Shown here: positions 12,287 through 22,047 of the stretch, one piece after another
Layout: each line of letters opens with the position of its first letter
How positions within the stretch are numbered: the stretch's first letter is position 1
Source of the DNA: Cinnamomum chago
Taxonomy: Eukaryota > Streptophyta > Magnoliopsida > Laurales > Lauraceae
Direction: 5' to 3'
Assembly: GCA_038049695.1 (NCBI GenBank)
Contig: CP142457.1
Coordinates: forward strand, 29,787,501 to 29,851,500
DNA: 64,000 nucleotides
The notes under the pieces: generated by a model
Database searches by the model: none
Told to the model about the DNA's origin: nothing
Seen by the model: the letters and a program-made list of their open reading frames with translations, nothing else
Made by a program: the position numbers and the translations under genes

Positions 12287-13307
12287 TTTCCATTAGAGCC
12301 TCAATCCTCTACTGACCTTACTCCAATTGCTGGATGCGTGCGGTTGTTTCATCAGGAGGTGGATTGCGAGGCTACTCAGAGTTTGTAGCCAAGACGTTCA
12401 TCCCCCGTGATTCGAACGAGGAGATTGTCCTGGTGACTGAGCTGGGGCTCATTCTTGAAGAGCTTGAGGAAGGATAACTCTGTTGTCTTGGCTTGAAGGA
12501 GTAGAAGATTCTTCCAGATGTCTTTGTGTCTGGGAGAAGCTACGAGTCACTGGTCGTCGGACATGAATTTTAGTTGCAGACTTCTGGTTTTGCCAGCCAT
12601 ATGAACAGCAGCAACTTGATTGAGTCTTTCTTTTTCGACCCATTTTTGGGAGACTTGGAGAATAGGATGTTGGGTCCTTTGTTTCTCTAGTCTCTTTTGT
12701 CGATACGACATACAACGACATATGCGACGGGCAATTTGAGCTTCTGTCAGCTCTGGTTGGGCTTTAGCAATGAAGGGTGTACTCCCTCGAGCGCAGCAGC
12801 CGAACCTATCTTCTTTAAAGCTAGGCATAGACAGGATTTGGACTTGGTCCTTCGACTGTCGTAGCGAAGCTTTGAATTTTGCGAGTTCAGCCCCTGTTGA
12901 GATAAAGGGTCGAACTGTTGGAGTGCAGGCCTTTGCAGGTTCTTGCAGAGGCCTGGTGATGTATGATTTGATTTTTGGCTTGTAGGAACAAGCCGACTCA
13001 TGATGGGTTGACTTCTTTGTCAGGCAAGAGACTGGTTATTCCTCCTTCATGTATGCAAGATGATTGAACCGGTTTACTTTGAGAGGGGTCAGGTATGCTG
13101 GCTTTGCAGATGCTCGGGACCTCCTTTGTTTTGGTGAAGGCCTCGGGGACCAAGTCTTAGGGTAGACCTGGTTCTCTGCGGGTTGAGGCTTCGTGGGCTT
13201 CAGCCTTCTTCTTGTTTGCCCTTGGTGTCATGGCAGTGACACGTTACGAGGCGATCTTTTGCTTCTTAGCAGGTGCGGTTTCCTTTACAAGAAGTGGGAA
13301 CGGTCCC

Positions 13308-16300
13308 TGTCGCGACCCCGGACCGGGCCCCCGAAGGAACTGATCCGGAGTCGGGACATTATTAATGAAGGTGATGATGAGATGATGAATAGATAACCAC
13401 ATGCATTTATTTAATTTCCCACAGGTGTCCGCGGTAAGGATATCACAATCATCAATGAATATTTCTTTAAGTGCGGAAGCATGTAGCAAATGAAATAGTC
13501 AGACTATCTCTAGTCATGAAAGCATTAATATCAAGTATCAAATACTGTATCAGAATGAGCAATGTTCTATAGCATGTTTCTGAAAAGTAAGTTAAAGTTT
13601 AATAAAGATCACTTATTTACATTCCCAAAAAAATAGAGGCCAACAAAGGCCAATATAAACAAAGCAATAACCCAAAGAATGGCTAAATAGTTCTCCTCAA
13701 AATGTTACACCTCTCTTAGCAACTCGATGTCTACATGACATTGTCGGCACGCCACTTGACTAGAGGTTGCGGCTCACCTACCGCCTCCTCCGGCTCCTCC
13801 TCAAGGAAACCGTCAATGGGACCTGAGTACCAAAGCAAAAGGGTCAGACACGACGGTCTGGCAAGAGAATGAAAAGATCCAACAACATGTAATAATAAAG
13901 GAAATACCTTAAAAAGCATAGAAATCTGTTTAAATAAGAACTCTCATAAGGTAGATAAATCATTTCCTAGAAAACAGGTAAACAAGATAAAACATATAGG
14001 GTAACCAAGGAATCGGGAACTAACAAGATGACAATCACATAAAGCTAAGTCCTCTGTCACTAAAGTGACAACAGTATAACGGGACGTTGATCTCAGTCAC
14101 ACAAGGTGAGGAGATTCAACGCAAATGATATATACAATATAAATATATGGGACGGGACCACGGTAGCGAACCGGGTATCGGGATCCAAACTGCAGCTGGC
14201 GGGACGGGAGAGGGATCTCCAAGTCGGTGGATCAAACCGACAAGGTATCCAAGCTTAGTGATGCCGACTCATAGGTTAAGCAACAAATCGAGACATATGC
14301 AAAATACATCAAGTTCTAGTAAATAAATGAACGGGGCAAGAATACTCAAATGCATAACTTTCATTTCATGTCGGGCAATACTCTTCGGGACAAGTCCATG
14401 TTACTAGTGTAACAATCATGCTTTCGGGAAAACCAATCATATAATATAAATCTTGGAATGAAGTGAAACAATGAACTATAACAATTTCGGGTAAAATACT
14501 GGTTTCAAGATCTATTTAAGTGAATAGGGGTCCCGTATGTCGATTATAATAAAGACCTGGTACTCTTCGAGTTTGAAGACATTTCGGGCTCCTTATGCAC
14601 CTTGAAGTTTCAAAACTTCGAATGAAATCTTTGTGATATGGTTTCTTTCCACGAATGGCCTCATACATTGTTTAGCAAATCTCCTTGCCATCGAGGGGTT
14701 CCAAGAGAATAGACCTAAACATTGAAATAGTTAAACATCGTCCCAAATATAGCCTTGCCCAACGGGGCCCCTCGCTCGAGCGGACTGGAGAGTTCGCTTG
14801 AGCGAGTCGCTCTCTGGAATGGCTGTCTGGGTGGGTTCGCTCGAGCGAAGTCGAGGTCGCTCGAACGAACTCATAGGGTCGAGCGAATATTTAAATGCGT
14901 TCGAACGAACAACTCTCTGGAATGAGTTCTTGGATGTCCGCTCGAGCGACCAAGTTACTGGAATGCTCCGAACCCCTTTCTGGACAGGTCGCTCGAGCGA
15001 AGTGTCATGGTCGCTCGAGCGAACTGTCTAGGAACTGATTCCGGACCAGTTCAACTCCCCTCTATCCCTTCCTTCTACAACTCCCTTTTAGCCCCTTCTT
15101 CCACATCAAATGAGGAGCCTAATACTTCAATCAAACTACATCAAATCCTTTCATCACATTCATCCCATTCTCTCCTCCATCAATAACACATTCAATATAA
15201 GAAGGAAAGAAGAAGAAAACCATTTCACATAGAGTACATATGTAACAAAAACAAGAGGAAATTAAATACTATGAGCTAACATATCTTTATGACCATAAAT
15301 GCATCCTTTAATACTCCATCAAGAACATTTATTTCAACAATAAAAATCAATAAAAGCATGAGAAGATCATTAATGTTTCACCAAACCATGTAAAACCCAA
15401 AAACACCCCAATCATTCACTTGCCTTAGGTCCAAGCTAGACAAACAATCAAGCCTCTATCACTTCTTAAGCTCACTTCCAAGCTACAATAAAAAAATCCC
15501 TAAAACAAACCCTAAAATGGGTCAAACAAAGAAAGAAAAGGATAGAACTTTCAATAATGCAAATGGAGCTTATCAAGAGCTAGAGGAACACTAATCTAGG
15601 AGATGGGGAGGGTTACTTACTTGGATGACCTTCAAATGAAGAGAGCTAGCTCAAGGGAGGTCTCAAGGTCGGAAGATTTCTCCACAAATGATATCAAGAT
15701 GAAGCTTGTAAGATGAGGAAGAAGATGGTGATTTCCATTCCAAGTTTGGTGCAAGATTAGTGTGGTTTGGAGATGGAGAAGCAAGAAGAAGAAGAAGAAG
15801 AGTTGCAAGGAAACCCTAAGCTCTCCTCCTGTGCTGGAACATGAAGAAGGAATGGAATGAAGAGTGGCTTCCCTATGTTAACAATGAGTTGGGTCCCACT
15901 ACTAAAGGCACTAGTTTGGTTGAAATCATCTCTTTCGGGACCTCGGATGAATTCAATGAAGAAGGAAGAAATGATCATCGAAATATCTAGTTTCAAAAGT
16001 ATATGTTTCGCGGGTTTCGGGAATATCAAGTTTTGGGTACAGATTTTGTGTGCAATGACTGTTTTGCCCTCAAGGCTATGAAATCGGGTTTCAGGATCTC
16101 AAACGGGGACGGGATCAACATGAAAGTTGTATGGAATAACAATACCAATAAAACGGGATTAAAACCATGAATGCAAAAATCTCCGATAAATCCTCGAGCA
16201 CATGCAAAGTCATGAAAAGGAATCCCCAAAGGGTCCCACTAAACACAAGACAATCAAAATCCACAAAACTACTCCAAAAGCTATTCCAAGCCCAACTAAG

Positions 16301-16380
16301 CCAAAAATCACTAATCAAGCTTAGCACTAACACGCAACTTAATTAGTACTAATCGGGTTCACTCGGGTCGGGGTCTTACA
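13308..16380. mobile_element. Solo LTR copy 2 (3,073 bp, gypsy type) with TSD GTCCC
   Basis: It has the same termini as copy 1 (TGTCGCGACCCCGGACC...GGGTCGGGGTCTTACA). Perfect 5-bp duplications GTCCC lie at 13303-13307 and 16381-16385. Rejoining at one GTCCC restores the E1 gag alignment to A (52835-52840), which confirms the insertion point. No coding region is present. Confidence 0.9.
14770..15035. repeat. TCGCTCGAGCGA palindrome cluster in solo LTR 2
   Basis: About ten variants of the palindrome TCGCTCGAGCGA or TCGTTCGAACGA occur in under 300 bases, with recurring TCTCTGGAATG spacers. Copy 1 carries a different palindromic motif in the matching place. Confidence 0.8.
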
Positions 16381-16561
16381 GTCCCAGCGACCTGAAGATG
16401 ATAGTCCGGGGAGTAGAGGTCGACCCGGTGTTTTGAGATTTGTCGAGGGATGTGACGCTTCGGCAGCAAGCAGGGCGCTTATGAGTACGCTTGTTCTGCT
16501 TCTCCTAGAGCATGAGCTGGTACTTGTTCTCATCGAAAGTGATGGTTAATGAAGCAGCCAT

Positions 16562-17848
16562 TGTTAGTTTTGAAAAACTTCTTAAACAAGACCACGTCCA
16601 TTAGTAATCACAAGAATACAATGATCATGAATGGGAAAGAACTATGGTTTTGTCTTTTCAAATCGCTCGAGGGCACATGGCCCAGTCCAAGCGAGATGAA
16701 AGAGGCAAAAAGTCATAGAGGATACAATTGTTCTGAACGTAAGCACAGGAGGCTTAGAGCGAGCGTTCCAGTGACTACTAGAAGCAATTGTTGACCTTAA
16801 TTCAAATTATCAAGAAACGAGGCTTACTCGAGGTAAGATGATACAAGGTTGGAGATACAAATGTGTCGGTCGCGAATACAGTAGACCCGGAAGGGCGTAC
16901 TAGCATCGCTAGGCACAAATGTTGCAAATTGCATCCTTGGAATGGACACGAGATGAGATTTTTGAAATGTCAAAATTGGATTCATAAAAGAGAGCAAATG
17001 GTGTTCTAGTCCGAACGCAAGCTACAAGCAATTTCCACGAGCTTTTATCCGAAAGGGAAGGAACCAAGATTTCTCAGATGTAAACCCAAAGATGATGATT
17101 TTTTTTAAAGTTTTTTTTTTGAAATTTTTTTGTGTTTTTTTTTTTTGAAAGAAACACGAAGGTTTTCCATTCGGTCTTATGAAACCTTAGCATATAGATC
17201 AACCTCTAGGTAAGGGTAGGATTACTTAATGAACCCGTTTGGAGGACCCTTGCCTCGAACACTCTAGCTGTCTCTACACTCTAGACAAGGCTTTTCTTAG
17301 ATCCACTTTGGTCAAAGAACGCAATTGGTGCAACCTTAGTGGGTTTTGAAATTTTTTTTGATTTTTTTAATCGATTCATCAAAGAGAACGAACAGTATCC
17401 CAATCCGAATAAGGGTTCAAACATTTTTGCGAGCGCTAAATCCAAAAAAGAGGGGACCAAACTTTCTCAAATTTGATTCCAAAGAAATTTTTTTGAAGGA
17501 ATTTTTTTTGAAGAGTTTTTTTTTTTAGAAATCCCTATCGTACTCATCAAAGAGAAAAGATGACCCATTCCCCGATAAGAACAATAGCTGCGAACATTTC
17601 TATGAGCTATCAAGTTCAAAGAGGAGAGGTTCAAAGTTTCTCAAAATTGAATCCAAAAAAGAGAAATCATATTTTTTTTTTGAAATGAGAAAGAATGGAA
17701 ATATGTTCAAAGGTAGAAATTTTCCAAAAATCCCATTTCATGTATTTTTTTGGATGCAAGATCCAACACAAGCCACCAACTAGAAAGGAGCCTAAGAATT
17801 CAAGCATCGCATTCTCAAATGAATGGAGTCCCACTGGGTATGCCAGCT
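16562..17848 (-). other. E1 untranslated leader with primer-binding site
   Basis: Noncoding sequence between gag and the 5' LTR holds long T tracts, degenerate copies of the leader repeat seen in A, and a block at 17190-17340 that is conserved with 53785-53935. The primer-site candidate is the complement of 17829-17846 (TGGCATACCCAGTGGGAC), three bases from the LTR end. I could not assign a tRNA. From about 17740 onward the sequence is repeated almost exactly at 54446. Confidence 0.65.
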
Positions 17849-18203
17849 TGATGGACCCGATTTCCTTCCTTTCCTCCACCATTCGTCCCTAGGGTCACCG
17901 AGAGGGCCAAATGGAGGGAAAAAAGGGGGAGAAAGGCGGGCATCAACATTTTTGTATGAGTATGCCAGATTTTCTATTCTACTTGGAATTTAAGGATGGT
18001 GATCCGGAGATCCACCTTTGCAAGTAGAAAGGAAATCAATCTTTTTCTAACTTTCCATTGCACATATATTTAAGAAAAGAGACAATGTATTTTTGAATAC
18101 CGTGAGGTGATTTTGCCGTAAAAGGCGATTTGTGCCGTGAAAGGCGATTTTGCCGTAAAAGGCGATTTTGTGCCGTGAAAGGCGATTTACAAATCTCGTC
18201 AAT
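17849..18203 (-). repeat. E1 5' LTR, left piece (355 bp)
   Basis: It starts TGATGGACCCGATTTCC, as at 5064 (TGCTGGACCCGATTTCC), and runs to TCAAT at 18199-18203, where element A begins. The LTR continues at 61297 after A. Copies of an 18-base motif (GCCGTGAAAGGCGATTTT and variants) lie at about 18112-18190. Confidence 0.85.
18199..18203. repeat. Left target-site duplication of A: TCAAT
   Basis: TCAAT directly precedes the LTR start TGATGGACCG at 18204. It matches TCAAT at 61297-61301, which directly follows the LTR end TGTCAACA. The uninterrupted E1 LTR at 5376 reads through this site as CGTCAATGAAG. A third copy at 54901-54905 results from the later duplication. Confidence 0.9.
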
Positions 18204-18837
18204 TGATGGACCGCGCCCGTCCGTTCCTCCTCCGCTGCCATCCGCCCCGGGTCTGTCGGGGTCCGGAAGGAGGGAGAGGGAAGAAAGAAAGGCGGGTATC
18301 AACATTTTGTGGGTATGCCAGATTTTCTTTTCTACTTGGAATTTAGAATAGTGATCCAAAGATTCACCTTCACAAGTATAAAGGAAATCAACTTTTTCCT
18401 AACTTTCCATTGCACACATATTTTAAAGAAAAGAGACAAGTTTGTTTTGAATGTCGTGAGAGGCGATTTTCTCTGTTTGCCGTGAAAGACGATTTTGGTG
18501 CCGTGAAAGGCGGTTTACAAATCTCATCAATAATGAAAAGACAAGAAATGTGAATTTTGTGTCTCTTTAAGAAAAAATACAGTACAATAGAAAAGAAAGA
18601 AATGGAATCTAACTTTTCATGAGATTGTAGGGGACCCGTTCAGATCGACGGTCGCGAGTCATGTATGGACTCCGCCATCGTCCTTCAGATGAGAACTTTG
18701 ATGCTTGATTTCATGGCTTGGCTCCAACCTCAGATTTTTAGAGGATAAGGACCAAGGTAAGGTCCTATATCCAGTAAAAAAGAGAGTATACGGACTGAAA
18801 AGCCGCATCTAGCCATGTTGGAAATCAGGAGAGGTGG

Positions 18838-18861
18838 CCTTGGGGGGGTGGCCCCCCAAGG
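18838..18861 (-). other. G/C hairpin in the transcribed part of the A LTR
   Basis: CCTTGGGGGG and CCCCCCAAGG form a 10-bp perfect stem around a 4-base loop. It lies about 140 bases downstream of the TATA box on the minus strand, so it is probably in the 5' end of the transcript. It is conserved at 55540-55563 and, in the E1 LTR, at 61616-61637. Confidence 0.8.
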
Positions 18862-18998
18862 GGCTTTGATCACCTTGTAGTGTTGGTTGCTGCAGAGTTT
18901 TCTTGAAGGAGCAGAGTTGTAGAGATTTCTCCGAGGATTTTTGAATGATTTTCTGGCGATTTTCCTCTCTGGATCCGTTTCCCTTGGAATGACCCTCC

Positions 18999-19006
18999 TA
19001 TTTATA
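18999..19006 (-). promoter_or_regulatory. TATA box of the A LTR
   Basis: The minus strand reads CCTATAAATAGG, a strong plant TATA box, in the middle of the LTR. Transcription would start roughly 30 bases downstream, near 18965. The same motif is at 55701-55708, and TATAAATA is at 61770-61777 in the E1 LTR. Confidence 0.75.
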
Positions 19007-19959
19007 GGCTTTTGGTAGCCATTTAGGAGAGTTTATGAGCATTTATGGTATTAATGCTCATGATGGGAGGAGTTACAAGTTTTTATTTACTTGTTTTGTA
19101 ACTCCTTTCTCCTTGAATTTGATTGGCCGATGGAGAGTGATGGGCATTTAATCGCCTTTAATCTCCATGATGATGGGAGTTTCATGATTTTAATGTCATG
19201 ATTACTTGGACTTGTAACTCCCATTTGCTTGCTTCTGATTGGGCCGTTCAAAATAATGAGTTAATGACCGCACTAACTTGCCATAAACGGGTCATTTAAC
19301 TACATTAATTGATTGCCTGGGCGCTTGAGGAGTCGCGGGCCATGCCGCATCCTTTGGGATTCTTCTTGCGATGATCACCAATGGACCCACATACCATTTG
19401 ATGTCGGATGGTGATCCAATTTCAGACATTGGTTGATGTCAGCGGGCCAGCAACATCTGTCCAGTCGATTTCGCGATCGGGCGGGCTGAAAGTGTGCTTT
19501 CTTGGTTAGCCGTTTGACGATCTTGAGGCGTCCGATGATGAACTAATGATTCCAGTGATGGATCCGTGATGTTGATGAAGATCGACGGATATCATGCACA
19601 AAAAATCAGATTTTGGAAAAATCACAGGGGCCAATCAATTTGAAACGCGAAAAGTACCCGAAAAATGGGGTTTTTGGGCGAGGTCCGGCGGCCCGGACCT
19701 CCATGGTCGCCGACGACCATGGGGTTTGTGCCCCATGGTCGGCCGTCTTCCGGTCGCCTTTTCTTCGCCGTTTTTCGTCCGTTTTCGCTTCTGTTTTCTC
19801 CTGTATTTTTCTTGGAATTTCCTCTCATTTATTGGCTGGATTTCCCTCAAGAAAACCTGACGAGAAGCCATGCAAATCGGATCGCAAAGTTTCCCATTTT
19901 CTGAAAAGCCGAAGACTTTGCTGTGGAGAACTGCCGATTTTTTTGTCAAGCGTCGAAAC

Positions 19960-20770
19960 TAGGTCAAACGATGTCGGAATGACCTGAAATTCGACGTGTA
20001 GCTTCTTGAGCAGTAGAAGAGACCAACCATAGGCTTTTGTTAAGGTTTTAAAGCCGTTTTGGGTCGCACAAACGCTTGACTTTGATTTCACTACGAGGGA
20101 AATGCCGAGCTTTGACTTTCGGTCAAACGATGTCCGATTGACCTGAAATTTGATGGGTAGCTTCCTCATCAGTAGATAGGACCAACCATAGGCTTTCGTT
20201 TGAGTTTTGAAGCCATTTGGAGTCATGCAAACGCTTGCCTTTATTTCACCGCGAGGGAAATGCCGAGCTTTGACTTCTGGTCAAACGATGTCCGATTGAC
20301 TTGAAATTTGATGGGGAGCCTACTGGAGTCATTTTGAGATTATCCACAAGCTCCGAATTGGGTGCCATGGTCCCGGGGTGCTCCGCCGCCGGTAGGCTTT
20401 GATTTTGTTCCCGAGCATCGAAAGTGGGTCAAACGTTATCAGAATGACCTGAAATTTGATGCGCAGCCCTTTTGAGGTATGTAGAAGCCGCCTATGTGCT
20501 CTGTTTGATGAGTGACGACCTCGGTAGTTCTCGCTATCTAAGGGCTTGATTTTGCTGCTCGAGAGTTGATGGAGGGTCAAACGGTGTCGGTTTGACTTGA
20601 AACTTGACATGTAGCCTTTCGGAGGTATTTTGAGACCATCCGTAGGCTCTGATCGAAGATTTGGGGTCTTCGACACTGTTGCCGCCGGGAGCTGCTGCTT
20701 AGCTGTTGGAGAAGTGAAGCTAGGCCAAATGATATCGGAATGGCCCGAAACTTCATGTGTACCTCTCTTT
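19960..20770. repeat. U3 tandem repeats in the A LTR
   Basis: Several degenerate units of about 120-140 bases share GGTCAAACGATGTCCGATTG and ACCTGAAATTTGATGGG. They lie upstream of the TATA box on the minus strand. Long ORFs across this array (133 and 240 aa on the minus strand) follow the repeat and the LTR boundary and have no recognised product. Confidence 0.7.
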
Positions 20771-20912
20771 TGGTTGTTTTGAATGACCTTGCAGTTTTTG
20801 TTTGATTCTGACAAGATCTGATGCTTGAAGTGGCGCCTGCCTATTTTTGGTAGGATGCGGCTCAATGTAGCTTTTGGTATGAAGATGCAAAGTGACATTT
20901 TTGGTGTCAACA

Positions 20913-20927
20913 AATGCCCCCTCGAGG
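20913..20927 (-). other. A polypurine tract
   Basis: The complement of AATGCCCCCTCGAGG gives a G-rich run immediately before the 3' LTR start (TGTTGACACC). It matches E1 at 11810. The duplicated copy at 57615 has one base change (CCCCTTCGAGG). Confidence 0.8.
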
Positions 20928-21939
20928 TACAGCGACGATATAGCTTTTGCAGTCGATGTGCCTCGAAGAGAATCTTGAAGAAGAGCTTCTGACTTGACCA
21001 AGAGTCTTTGAGCATTTTTTTTTTTGATGGAGTAGCCTTTTGAGCTTCCAAGGGGTTTTATGGTAGTGAGAGGGATCACGTACCATCTCAAGGCAAGATT
21101 TTGAGAATGACATTTGGATTTGGATTTGGTTTTGGTTTTTTGGTTTTGATTTTGACCTTGTGACCTAACAAGCTGTATGTGGCAGGTTAGGGGGTCAGGT
21201 TTTTGGTTTTGGTTTTGACCTTGTGACCTAACAGGCTGTATGTGGCAAGTTAGGGGGTCGGGTTTTGATTTTTGGTTTTGGTCTTGTGACCTAACAAGCT
21301 GTATGTGGCGAGTTAGGGGACCATGGTTTGGTTTTTTGGTTCACTCTTTGGGACAATTTTGGGTCCATTGGAGTGGTTTGGGCTTTTGTGGAATGTCAAT
21401 TTCAAGATTTTGGCTTAATTTGGTTCATGAGGTGGGATGGTTTGGATTTTTGGAAACTCATGAAGCTTGGATTTTTGTATGGTATGGTCCAATCAACTCA
21501 AAAGAGGCATGGAACCATTTTTGTATGCTCTTGGTAAGAGAAATTTTGACTAAAAGCCACTTTTAGTGCCTAGGTGGTCAAACCTGGCTCATATGGGCTA
21601 ACCCATGGGACCTTAAGCTTTGAAAGATGGCTTAGATCTCACATGGTATCATTTTGTAAGGAATATCTAAAAATATTTCCTTTGGATAGAGAGTATCTAA
21701 AAATATCCTTACTTTGAGAGATTTTCTCAAGTTTCCTTGATTTTGGGAGAGATTCTCTCAAAATATATTTCTTTGGGAGAGAATATCTATCATTCCCTTT
21801 CTTTTTGGAGAGAATTTTTCAAAGAATCTTTGTTTTGGGAGAGAATATCCCAAGTTTCCTTTTCTTTTGGGAAGGTTGCTAATTTTTAGCACTTACCTCC
21901 TTACTTTTCTCCTCTTTCCTCTTTTGGTTTGCTTTCTTC
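20928..21939. repeat. A 3' internal noncoding region with tandem repeats
   Basis: Three to four copies of a unit with TTGACCTTGTGACCTAACAA and GCTGTATGTGGC lie at about 21145-21330. Next comes a block with repeated GGGAGAGAATATCTA-like motifs (about 21660-21860). It ends at the antisense-gene promoter. No protein-coding signal is seen. Confidence 0.65.
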
Positions 21940-21947
21940 TATAAAAG
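21940..21947 (+). promoter_or_regulatory. TATA box of the A antisense gene
   Basis: TATAAAAG is followed by a roughly 100-base CT-rich leader and the ATG at 22048. The copy at 58644-58651 is identical. E0 has TATAAAT in the equivalent place. Direction and spacing fit a promoter opposed to gag-pol. Confidence 0.7.
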
Positions 21948-22047
21948 CAAAGGGGTGGGATCTCTTGCTCCTATTGCAAAAAACCTTCAAGAGTGCTTCA
22001 AGATCTTCTCTTCTTCAAAGACCTTCAAGTTCTTCTTCTTCTTTTCC

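Larger units (their letters stand above)
12287..16561 (-). pseudogene. E1 gag remnant (N-terminal part), split by a solo LTR
   Basis: The ATG is at 16561 (minus strand) and the start MAASLTITFDENKYQLML matches the A gag start MTASLTITFDENKYQLML. A TAG at about 16505-16507 follows at once. After the solo LTR, the remnant resumes at 13302 and keeps blocks such as AYMKEE, SYKPKIKS, STGAELAKFKA and LTEAQIARR in the same order as A. A TAA at 13036-13038 sits at the same codon as the TAA at 52556 in A. Net indels put the parts out of frame. Bases about 12290-12440 match the DNA of A near 51800-51950, and the rest of gag and all of pol are gone. It is not functional. Confidence 0.8.
18204..20912 (-). 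repeat. A 3' LTR (2,709 bp)
   Basis: It begins TGATGGACCGCGCCCG and ends TTGGTGTCAACA, so the minus strand reads TGTTGACACC...CA. It is related to, but clearly different from, the E1 LTR. Read on the minus strand it has a U3 repeat array (20770-19960), a TATA box (18999-19006), a strong hairpin (18838-18861) and short GGCGATTTT-type repeats (about 18462-18512). The polypurine tract follows at 20913. A copy of exactly the same length lies at 54906-57614. Confidence 0.88.

Noticed and set aside
17849..20912. Treating 17849-20912 as one 3.06-kb LTR paired with 54551-57614
   Set aside because: TCAAT at 18199-18203 and 61297-61301 and the second LTR start at 18204 show two LTRs joined end to end: 355 bp of E1, then the A LTR.
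20329..21051. 240-aa ORF on the minus strand across the A LTR edge
   Set aside because: It follows the U3 repeat array, crosses the LTR and polypurine-tract boundary, and has no recognisable domain. The duplicate at 57031-57795 exists only because the DNA was duplicated.
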